Positions 1 to 10,400 of a stretch of DNA of 64,000 nucleotides are shown piece after piece. The translations under genes were made by a program, and so were the position numbers. The notes beneath the pieces are model-generated. The model was given only the letters and a program-made list of their open reading frames with translations, did not search any database and was not told the origin of the DNA. The stretch spans positions 68,013 to 132,012 of the forward strand of contig NW_004190479.2 in NCBI RefSeq assembly GCF_000224145.3. The letters run 5' to 3'. How positions within the stretch are numbered: position 1 is the first letter of the stretch; every line of letters begins with the position of its first letter. The DNA is from Ciona intestinalis (taxonomy: Eukaryota; Chordata; Ascidiacea; Phlebobranchia; Cionidae).

Positions 1-665
1 ACAGTGACAATCAAAAAAAAATACAGTGACAACTAAAAAATTACAGTGACAACTAAAAATATACAGTGACAATCAAAAATATTACGATGAAAATCAAAAA
101 AAATACAGGGACAATTAAAAAAATTACAGTGACATCCCATAAAATTACAGTGACAATCAAAAAATTACTGGGACATTTAAAAAAATTACAGTGACATAAA
201 AAAAAAGTGACAATCAAAAAAATTACTGTAACAATTAATAAAAATAAATTGACAATCAAAAAAAAATACAGTGACAATTAAAAAAATTACTGTGACAATT
301 AAAAAAATTACAGGGACAATAAAAAAAATTACAGTGACAATCAAAAAAATACAGTAACAATTAAAAAAATTACAGTGACATGCCAAAAAAATTACAGTGA
401 CAATCAAAAAAATTACTGTGACAATTAAAATATTTACATTGACAATAAAAAAAAATACACTAACAATTAAAAAAAAATTACAGTGACAGAGTAACTTTTT
501 CACTGCAATTTTTTTAATTGTCACAGTATTTTTTTTTAGTTGTCAGTTGTCAATGTAATGTTTGGATGTCACTGTATTTTTTGGATGTTACAGTACTTTT
601 TTTAGTTGTCACTGTAATATTTTTAATTGTCACTATAATTTTTTTGAATTCCACTGTAATTTGTT
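1..665. repeat. A/T-rich minisatellite, about 21-bp unit, with a strand switch
   Basis: Tandem variants of ACAGTGACAATTAAAAAAATT cover roughly 1-490. From about 500 the same unit continues as its reverse complement (AATTGTCACTGTAATTTTT) to about 665. Because 21 is a multiple of three, the minus strand stays open over long stretches and reads as a repeating LIVTVIF-like peptide; this is a by-product of unit length, not a gene. Unit spacing varies from about 15 to 24 bp. Confidence 0.9.
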
Positions 666-1264
666 AATTTGTAAATTTGTTATTGTGATATTGTTTTTAA
701 AGTAATTTTTTTAATTGTTCTGGAATTCGGTGTCCAAGAAATTTTAATTCCATCATTCCGGACTCAGAGATTTTGAAACAAATTAATTCGACGGAAAAGT
801 TTAAAAAATATTTTACTTCGGGATACAAACAGTGTAGAACTCTGTCCTTATAAAATCACAAAACAATTGCCATTATTTACTACACAAACAAACAAACAAT
901 ATACTTTGTATAAAAGGAACTTAATAAATTTTATATAACAGAGTTTAATTGGGTTGTTTTAGAGGTGAAATTTTTGTAAAAACAACGAGTTTTTGGAACA
1001 AAATATAAACTTGAAGGCGATATTTAAGAAAACTTGAATTTTGTAAAATGCAGAGAGTTGAGCAAAATATCTTTTTTCTTTTAAAATTACTAATTTAGTT
1101 TCATTATCAAATTAGTTCGCATTTTATCAGAGAAAAAAACTGTTTTAGGATGAACACACGAAAATATTTAAACAGGTTTTGCCACGACTGCATGGCAACT
1201 AAAAGATGAATCCAATAAAACCAATTGTTCATTTTTACTTAATAAAATCAGATTTTCGAAAAAA
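666..1264. other. Spacer downstream of CFAP20DC
   Basis: AT-rich DNA between the minisatellite and the CFAP20DC stop codon. It should hold the 3' UTR of CFAP20DC. I see no convincing ORF, RNA gene or repeat in it. Confidence 0.5.
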
Positions 1265-4200
1265 TCAATTCTTTAGTTCGTAATACTTCCCCGATTTTGG
1301 GTCAAAGTAACAATTAAGGCACGGGTCGTACAACAGGTCCAACATTTCTTCGTCCGTGTCGACAGTGTTGGAACTTCTGTAACTGTTAGAACTTCCGTCC
1401 GACAACCCCATGATATCGGGGTCCGTGCCGATGGATTCCCCGTCGGATAACGTTTCCCTTCTCTGTGGAATAAACATCAAGTTAGGGAAACCACCCATGT
1501 TTAACGCCTAGATCTAGAATGCTTGTTTTAACACAAATGTGTCAATTGTTCGTTTACACTAAAACAATATCACGTCGGGGCTTAATATTACGATGAGTGT
1601 GCGAGACAGAAAAAATTTGGATTTTAAGATTTGACATCTGACCCCTTTTTCCTAAAACTCCCTTTTACACCTTGATTGACAGACTTTAATATAATAAGAA
1701 ATAACCCAGACAACAAAGAACTAAATAGTTTAATTTTACTAATTTTTTTGTCAAATGTCAAATTATGTCGGTGTGAGCTATAGCTACCATGACAGGTAAT
1801 CACATTTCTAAAAGTTATATTATTTTTTTTTACAATATGGGACCCCGAACCCCAACAATCTATTTGACCCTTTGACCTTTGACCCCACCTGTTTAGAACG
1901 AACAGAAGGCAGAATGTTTGGGGGGCTCATAAGGTTTGCCCAATCCATGGGGTTGGATTGTCCGAGGGTGAGGTCGTTGAGGGCTTGTTTTGAAACGATG
2001 GATTATTCTTCTTTCATCTCATCATCATNNNNNNNNNNNNNNNNNNNNNNNNNNNNNNNNNNNNNNNNNNNNNNNNNNGTTTGTTTACACTGTGACGATA
2101 TCACGTTAGGGCTTAAGATTACGCTGAGTGTGCAAGACAGACAAAATTTGGATTTTAATATTTGAAATCTAACCCCTTTTTCCTAAAACCCCCTTTTACA
2201 CCTTGATTGACAGGCTTTAATATAATAAGAAATAACCAAACAACAAAGAACTAAATAGTTTAATTTTACTAATTTTTTTTGTCAAATGTCAAATTATGTC
2301 GGTGTGAGCTACAGCTACCATGTCAGGTAATCACATTTCTAAAAGTTATTACAAAATAATCTTTAATAAAAAAAATATACATTTAAATTATTTTATAAAT
2401 TATAAAAAAAAATTAAATTATTTTATACATTATAAAAAAACATAAATATATATTTTTTTTTTAACCCCAACAATCTATTTGACCCTTTGACCTTTGACCC
2501 CACCTGTTTAGAACGAACAGAAGGCAGAATGTTTGGGGGGCTCATAAGGTTTGCCCAATCCCTGGGGTTAGATTGTCCGAGGGTGAGGTCGTTGAGGGTG
2601 TTGTTTTGAAACGATGGATTATTCTTTTTCATCTCATCATCGTAAGCCTGTGTGTAAGATTAATATGAGATGGTTGTGCAATGTAAGAACATTGGGGTAT
2701 AAATGGTAGCATCCTGGGTGTTGGGACCGTACCCATATAGAATAGAACTCAACATTTTAAATTATTAACAAAATATTAAAACGGCATAATCCCATATTAC
2801 CCCGACCCAATAACCTGTATTATAAACCCCATGTGTGTTAGTAACCCAAGATGATGGACAGAATAAACAACACAGAGGGTTTATCCCGCACGAAAAATTT
2901 TGGGATTTTCCATCCAATCCAAAAATCGCGCAATTTCACTACTTCGGAAGGTAATCTACGCACAGGTCATTTGTAATCAACACTGCTGTATTAAACCAAG
3001 GTAAAATATCGCAAAAATTGTCGTAGAATCCGCGCAAAATACAACATTTCAGACATAATTCAGGCAAAAAGTTGGAAAAAAAAACTAAAACAATTGTAAA
3101 GAATTATAAAATTGTAAAATTCATCCTCTGCGTAAAAACAAACTTCTCTATCTGGTACAAAGTTCCGACCAACTACCTGTGGTTGAAGTGGGGGAGGATT
3201 CTTGTACGTACTCCAACTTGTGTCAAAACTATCATCAAAATCCTGGAAATTAACCCGGGACTTCTGATTGGTCCACTCCTGCTCCTCTTTTTCTCCTTCC
3301 TCCTCATTTTCTCTTTTCATCTCTCGGAGCATTTCCGCTTCAAAGGAGTCGCTCCAATTGCTCATCTGTGGAGAAACCATTGATGCGTAAATAACTTAGC
3401 CTTTTTCTTGCAATCTCTTAAAGTCAATATATTTATTGTATTGTAAATATAATTTTTAAAATAAACAAATTATCACCAATTATCCGGTTGCTATGAAAAC
3501 CCAGTTGATTAACATTTGGTACTATGATTGATTCCACAAGCACGCATACATGCCCTCCCTTCCCATATTAGGTGTCTATGCAATAAATTAAATAATTCCA
3601 ACCTGGAAATTACTCGACTCCGGCAACTTAGGAAGTCTCTCATGTTCAGTTAAGGGAATTTCCCTGATGCTTTTACGACTGACGACAACACTTTCTTGGC
3701 TCGCGTTGAATTGCTAAAGAAATATTTAAATTTATGTTCAAGTTGTTTTGCTTAATAAGACGTGTGAATAAGCACAACTAAAATATTGCTGCTTGTCTAA
3801 TTTTACATGAATTCAAAGTTTGAATTATGTCTGACAATTTGGACAACCCATTAGTGACCACTGGGTTGGAGCAATTGCCGTTTAGTGTCTTGCCAAAGGA
3901 CGCATACGCCAACAATGGTGGCACCGAGTCTCGAACCTGTATCTTTTGGTTTAGATACAAGCGCTACAACAATGGCAGAAAACTAATTCACTAAATTCCA
4001 ACTTATAATTTATAACTTTATATCTTTATACTCTGACAAAAACAATTTGTTTTTAAATCAAACCTGGGATAAATTTAACTTCGGTGACTCGTGCGATGCG
4101 CTCTGCTCGATGGAGTCCTCTAGTGGCTCGTATGGTTCAACCATCGAGTTCTGAACAAGGGTGTCCACGGATGCTGTGAGTGTGGCGTCCGAACAACGGA

Positions 4201-6705
4201 GAGACGTTTTGCTCCGATCTATTGGAGGTTTCCTGGAGTCGGTGGGAACATCCGAGTATTTAGCGCTGCTGTAGTGATGCGGGGGTGAGGAGAGGTGGGG
4301 AATGTCAGGTGACATGGAAGACTGAGGTTGCGAGATCGAGTGTAAAGATCGGTGCGTGAAGTCGCGTGATAACTTCGTGATTGGACTCACAGTCGATCGA
4401 GCGGATGTTGGGCTTCTCGTGGAGCCTGCTGACGACCTTGCGGACGACACCGGACTTTTTATAAAGCGAGCTGAGTTTCTGGGGCTTGGGGAGTTTAGGA
4501 TGATCTTCCTCTGGAGGTTTTGCTCCTCGTCCGAATCGGAGGAAGACCTTACGAAGTCCTCCTCGTGATCCCTGGATGTTGTGGAGCCGGATTCAGTCCG
4601 GATGCGAGGAATTGACCGTGGATGGGAGGAGAACATGAAGACACCATGATCCTCCTCCTCCTCTTCCTCGGAGTGGAACTCGATCTTTGAAAGATCCACC
4701 GCATCCACGAGGTTCACAAAGGAGGAGGACAATCCTTTAAGATGATCATCCGAATATTTAGGTTTCGGGATTTTCGAGATAGTTTGGATCTTTTTCTTTG
4801 TTTCTCTCTGTGTAAGAACCTGAGGTGTTTCTTGCACCGGTTGTTCCACTTCAGGTTTCTTCTTCGTTCTGTTGGTAAGCCTCGCGTTACTTGAACGGAT
4901 TTTTCGCGCAGAGTTTTGTCGTGAGTAGTCAGTTGAAGTTGAACCACTTGTTCGGTCGCGACGTGCCGATAACGGGCCTCGTGTCTTTTTGTTGGAGGGA
5001 TCGAACCGAACCTGGGGGAATCAGGAATGCAACTTATTTATCCTTTCATGATAGGGCAACGACAGTAATTATAACACTGGTGTTCTGTTTCATACACTTT
5101 GTGCCCGCTCACTAGTTAATACATATGTAACTTTGTAAGTGATTTTTTTTATGTATGACTGACAACTCCTTAGCAGCAACAAACCCCTTAGCAGCAACAC
5201 ACCACTTGGCAGCAACAAACCCCTTAGCAGCAACACACCACTTAGCAGCAACAAACCTTGGTCCCAAACGCAATATGTGTTGGTTGTTCGCGCATGGATC
5301 GTTTACTTGCAGCCACATCCTCACTTGACGACGACCAATACCCCGACGTTTCCCTTCCATCACCTCGCATCAGGGTGAGGTGGGATTTGATCCTTGGGAC
5401 GGAAATTACCTGCGAGGAAACGACTTTAATATTCTCAAGTTATGCGCATGTAACCTCAGTTTTGTAGACAATCTATGTGTCTTCGTATATACACCTTAAT
5501 GTGCAAAAATTTTGTTATAAAATGGGAAAATATGTTGAAATTAGTATATTATGAATCCAGCGTTTAGACATGTACACTTTGTCCTGTATTTACTTAACTG
5601 CATGGCATCATATAGTTATACACACCTTAATGAAACAGTGATAAAACACCACACATACACTTGTGTAATAATACACATCCCAGAACCCGCTTACAATAGG
5701 TGTTACAAGGCACGCCTGAGTCTTCGAATGTAGATCTAATTTATAAACTTGAATTCACCAACAATATATTCCCTACCATTGTTATATATTCCAGAGTGCT
5801 TGCAAACTGGAAAGCAGTTGGAATACTTTCGGTTGGGGTGAATTTATAATCATTGTTGTCGATAATGTCAATATTTTCGTGTGGACGCTGTTTCATTGTA
5901 AACACTCGACGTAGTTTGTAGTTACCTGTAATCACATATATATAAGTCAGTGGCAAATTCACTGAAATTAAAAGTCAAATTTCAAAGAATAAATATCATG
6001 CTGGCAAATAGTTTAAAGTGGGCAAACTAAAAACTCCATTTAAGCAAGTAACATATACCTTGTAAAGTAAATTCTTCGAGTGATTTAAAAGTTTGGTTTG
6101 GGAAAATATCTGAGACGATTGATTCGAGGTCGAGGCACAAATTCATCCAAGTTTCGCGTTTAATCATCGAGAGTGGGAGTTTCGCGTGGAGTGGCGTCAT
6201 GGAAACGTCTTTAACCGATGATGACATCACAAAGCGACGTTTGTTGTTTCCACAATCGGTCATTGTTAGTTCGACGCCAAAGTCCTTGGATGGTGGGACC
6301 CAAACTTGAGAAATGAGATATCTATGGGGACATATAACGTTATTCTCCTGGAACTTGAGTGATTTATCTATGGTTGCCACTCCCATGCCCACAGTCGAGT
6401 TGCTCAAGCTATTGCAGTGTGTAGATAAGCAGACAGACATAACAGTAGTAACCAAATTACCAAACAACTTACAAACAATATACACCATACCTTTGCGTTA
6501 GCCCGAGCGAAGTTTGCTTTTGACCGGCGAGTGGGAACTTTAACCTGGCAGTCGTCGTCGTCCCTTCCACAGCGTAAACGAAGCCTTTCACTTCTTTAAC
6601 ATAATCTCGTTTAACGGCCGGGTTTTTATATTTATTAAGCGGGTCTTTGCCGCTAGCGCAAAACACGTCGACGGTCGGGCCGCCTTGGAATTCATTTTTA
6701 AACAT
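1265..6705 (-). CDS. CFAP20DC: CFAP20 domain-containing protein (C3orf67 orthologue)
   Basis: Eight exons on the minus strand: 6491-6705, 6059-6321, 5777-5925, 4064-5011, 3603-3713, 3177-3365, 2504-2647, 1265-1462. All introns are GT..AG and phases close to 738 codons plus stop. The N-terminus begins MFKNEFQGG and runs through the CFAP20-like beta domain ([46 protein letters not shown]), closely matching vertebrate CFAP20DC. The large fourth exon is Ser/Arg-rich and low complexity, probably disordered. The end ([20 protein letters not shown]) is the conserved C-terminal motif. The family is linked to cilia and axonemes; its exact role is poorly known. Intron 6 holds a 50-N gap flanked by two near-identical stretches. 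It is divergent from TRMT1, with about 710 bp between the start codons. Confidence 0.9.
1549..2641. repeat. Duplicated contig ends around an assembly gap
   Basis: The stretch 1549-2028 is a near copy of 2079-2641, and the two are separated by exactly 50 N (2029-2078). Both contain the region of CFAP20DC exon 7. The left copy has small insertions and deletions that close its reading frame and stops at the gap; the right copy is intact. The right copy also has an extra AT-rich insert at about 2350-2460. The arrangement is what two overlapping but unmerged allelic contigs would give. Confidence 0.8.
2029..2078. other. Assembly gap, 50 N
   Basis: Run of 50 N, a conventional size for a gap of unknown length. 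It lies in the intron between CFAP20DC exon 7 (2504-2647) and the last exon (1265-1462). Confidence 0.99.
3828..3962 (-). mobile_element. SINE fragment in a CFAP20DC intron
   Basis: Middle part of the common SINE in reverse orientation. It shows GACAACCCATTAGTGACCAC, GAGCAATTGCCGTTTAGTGTC and CATACGCCAACAATGGTGGC, followed by a degraded B-box-like GAGTCTCGAACC. Confidence 0.75.
5030..5150 (-). mobile_element. SINE tail fragment in a CFAP20DC intron
   Basis: Reverse-orientation SINE tail: CAACTTATTTATCCTTTCAT, then TATAACACTGGTGTTCTG and CATACACTTTGTGCCCGC. It lies just upstream of the exon 4 splice acceptor (about 5012). Confidence 0.75.
5161..5262. repeat. Short tandem repeat, 40-bp unit made of two 20-bp variants
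   Basis: About two and a half copies of an alternating pair, CCCCTTAGCAGCAACACACC and ACTTGGCAGCAACAAACC. It directly follows the SINE fragment and lies in a CFAP20DC intron. Confidence 0.85.
6345..6440 (-). repeat. Single dispersed copy of the 126-bp repeat
   Basis: Contains ATGGTTGCCACTCCCATGCC and GCTATTGCAGTGTGTAGATA, the reverse complement of the 126-bp unit that is tandem at 45280-45655 and 49020-49560. It starts only about 25 bp upstream of the CFAP20DC exon 2 splice acceptor, so it supplies intron sequence near the branch-point region. Confidence 0.75.
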
Positions 6706-7415
6706 ACTGTTCGCACATTTCAGTTATAACTCGTAAAAATGAACACTTTTAGTTGAATTTTCGTCTTTACTGAATTACAAATCTTGAATAAAAAAATAGT
6801 TTTGGTTACCAGCATAGAAACCTAACCGCTGTATTCAACGAATTGCAGTTTTTTCGTCTTGGGGCGAATTTAAGTTTCATTTATTCTAAAATTTCTTATT
6901 ATGATGCCTGTTTTTTGCAACAGAATATACATATGTAAAATATAATTTCTTCCCAGACAATCTTAATTTAACATAAAGGTATATTATGCAAATCAAAGTC
7001 AACAGAAATTATGATAAAAACTCTGTATTTGATTTCTATTAAACATATACGATGTCTATGAACTGCTGCTTACAACACGGGGAATACCCGAACATGTGGT
7101 TTCCCCAAAATTGTATAATTTGTAAATGTCTGTAGTACAGTTTAAATAGATAGATGTTATCCATGTATTTGTATGGCTGTGGTAAAGCATAGAAGAAATA
7201 TGACTCCATGTAGGCTATCATATGGGCATGGAAGTGGCAACCATGGATAAGTTACTATACAGTTTAAAATTTAAAACCGCACGAGGTGTATGAAACAGAA
7301 GATCCGTGTTATAAGGACTGTTGTTTCCCCGCCACTTAAGGATAAATAAGTTACATTTAATCATTATGTTTACCATATTTTTAGATATTATAGTTGATAC
7401 ATCAATGTTAGTAGA
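6706..7415. promoter_or_regulatory. Shared intergenic region of divergent CFAP20DC and TRMT1
   Basis: About 710 bp lie between the two divergent start codons, so any promoters for both genes must be here or in non-coding first exons. It holds a fragment of the 126-bp repeat at about 7227-7255 and a forward SINE tail at 7275-7365. I cannot point to a specific promoter element. Confidence 0.4.
7275..7365 (+). mobile_element. SINE tail fragment
   Basis: Forward tail: CACGAGGTGTATGAAACAGA, CCGTGTTATAAGGACTGTTG and AGGATAAATAAGTTACATTT. It lies about 50 bp upstream of the TRMT1 start codon. Confidence 0.75.
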
Positions 7416-10400
7416 ATGGCTGCAGCTGAAAAGAAACCAGAATCAAGTTTAGTAACTGAAGGAAAAGCCTCAATAATCTTCCCGAGTGCTAACAGTGTGT
7501 TTTATAATCCTGTTCAGGAGTTTAACAGAGATATCACGTGAGTTTGGGTGGTTTGATCACTTTGGCCGCAACGATAACTTATTAATATTACCCTCAGTTA
7601 TAACCATTAAGGGTGTTAAGCGACAATTAAAAACGCCCTTAAGCTATCATTTTGAGTGTATGTGTCCTTAGCAAATACACTCACCAATTAGCAACTGCTA
7701 CAACCGAGTGGATACTAATTCAGCCAAATGGGTTGTTTATAAAATACAGCCATACATTAAAAAAAAGAAAAACAACCACCTACACAGTTATATGCGTGAT
7801 ATAAGTGGGGGTGTTAATTTAGTACAGTATTATGTTTTTATTCATTCAATAAATATTTCAACTTTTTTCCCACAGAATCGCAGCAATCACAGAGTTTATT
7901 AAAGAAAAGTTGAAGAAAAACAAAATTAACGGTGAGATCAAAAGTTCGAGGTAGAAATTTTTTTGTTTAAATATTTATTGTAACTCAACAGGGCATTGAA
8001 TAAACTGGTTGGATTACAAATTTAAAGCTTTTTCGTTAAGGATATATTTAATATAGCACTGATTTTTAACTGAAATAATTGATTTTCTTTTCCAAATTAA
8101 CGACATTGCTTGGATTTTGAAACAAAATTCATGGCATTCTCGACTGCTTTATATTTTTTTCACCAAATGTTTAACTTCAGCCGTTGAATTTGGTCGTGAA
8201 GATGCCGCGTCAGTTATTTCATTGAACGAAGATGAAACGGAAGAAAAGATTTACCCGGGGGAAAAATATGAGGTGGGTTGGTTATTGTGGAGGGGTGATG
8301 ATAGTTGTTATAATACGGGTGTTCTGCTTCAAACACCCCGTGCCCACTTACAAGTTGCTACGGATACAACTTTGTGAGTGATTGTTTTGCTGTGTGGTTT
8401 TTCCTTTTTTTTAGTTCATGGCTAACAATCTAGACAACATAACACACCACTGGGTTTGAGCAATTGCCATTAACTAACCAAGATACCAAATTAACCAAAC
8501 TAACAACATTTATCCACAATTCCATAGGAAGGAGTTACGATCCTCGAAGCGTTATCGGCCACCGGATTACGATCGGTTCGTTTTGCCAAAGAACTTCCCG
8601 GCGTTAAGAGGATCGTGGCAAACGATTTGTCACATGACGCATTCCAGTTGATCGAGCGCAACATCAAACACAACGAAGTCGGACACCTAGTGGAAGCGAA
8701 CTTGGGAGATGCAACGTAAGGGGGTTTCCCTGATGTGGAAATGTTTATATGGATTGTAGCGAAAGTTTAAAAGTTGTGGATTACTGTCTGTATAACTTAA
8801 CCTGTGTGTATGTATCTTTAGGTTTATTCCCATTATTACCCCTTTATGTGAGCTTGGACGTGTTGTAATTTTTATAAACTAATATAAATATAAACACAAG
8901 TTGTTCATACAGATCATAGTTAAACTTGTTGTTAAAGTTAAGACTTTGTTGTCTATATAATTGAAAACTTCATAGATTTAGGAGTTTTATTCATCTGCTA
9001 TTTAAAGTGTAACTTGTGTTAAGGTTAAACACATTTGTTTATTAACAAACGATTGTTTTTTAGGACATTCATGTATTCGAACCGTGGTAAATTGAAAGAG
9101 TTCGACGTGATTGATATTGACCCTTATGGGAGCGCGGCTTGTTTCCTGGACGCTGCCGTGCAAGCTGTTAAACCGGGTGGTAAGTAAGGAGGGTGTAGGC
9201 AGCCATAAATAATATATTATTATTATGGAGGGTCGTGTCACCCTAGACACACCTACAGTTAGGTCCATGTAACTTTACTTAATGGGTTATTTGAAAAATT
9301 TGTAACTTTTTTAGAGTTTAAATATATATATAAAAAACTCCTTCTTCCACTCCCAGGTTTACTATGCGTCACTTGTACCGATATGGCCGTAATGGCCGGC
9401 AACTTCCCTGGAACTTGTTGGGCTAAATATCAATCAGTTCCGCTCAAGTCTAAAGCTTGTCATGAACAGGTAGGGGGGGGTGGGTGGGTAATGCCTTGGG
9501 TCTTAGTGTAGGGTTTAATATATATGTTGCTGGAACTTGCTGCTACCATTGTGGGCGTATGTGTCCTTGGGCAAGATACTTATTGGCAATTTCTCCAACC
9601 CAGTGGTCACTAATGGGTTGTCTAAATTTTCCCCATGACAGTATGTTGTAATGTACAATTCTATGCTGTCATCATTCACAGGCGTTACGGATCGTGCTGG
9701 GTTCGATTTCTTCCCACGCTGCTCGTTATTCTCGCTACATCGTCCCCCTGTTGTCACTTAGTGTGGATTTCTATGTTCGTATATTCATGCAGGTTCATTA
9801 TAAACCAAGTATTGCGCAACAAGCATCAAGGTGATGTCATAATGAGTTTGTGATGTAATATATTAGGTCACAATTTAATCCCAAGTTTCCAAATATTTTT
9901 TAAAAGTCTGAAAAAGATTTTTGGCAATTTTATTTTTAACAGGATCAACATTTCACTTATTTAAAGTTCATAAAACAATAATATAGTTTGCACCACTTTT
10001 ACAGGTGTTTAGATAGGTTAAGTTGTATTAGGCAAACTTAAGAATATTTTCAAAAATATCACAATTTTTCACTTTATTTAGCAAATAGATAAAAATAAGT
10101 CTCAGACTTTTCTGCTACTTTGAGTTTGAGTTATTCCAAAATTATTACATTTTCATTAATATTGTTGTTTTCATAAAAAGTGAAAAAACACTTATGTTTG
10201 CAAAATATCAATATTTAAGATCCCCCCCTTACACCCAGTAAACAGATCAAGATATATCGCTGCGTTGGATGTGGTTCGTTGCATCAACAGAACATAGTGG
10301 ATGTTAAAGGGACAGAGAAAAAGTAAGATGTGGGTTCTTGTTGATGTGGGTGACTGGTATATCGTGTGTTATTTATGTTTATACTGTTTCTTATTGTTGT

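Noticed and set aside
53-524. Two minus-strand hydrophobic ORFs (FLIVTVIF repeats)
   Set aside because: They arise from the 21-bp minisatellite, whose length keeps the frame open; no gene features.
1872-2028. Second copy of CFAP20DC exon 7
   Set aside because: Its frame is closed, its acceptor is lost at the gap, and the layout fits a contig overlap, so it is not annotated as an exon.
3072-3383. Plus-strand 103-codon ORF
   Set aside because: Exactly antisense to CFAP20DC exon 6, whose splice sites and phase fit the gene.
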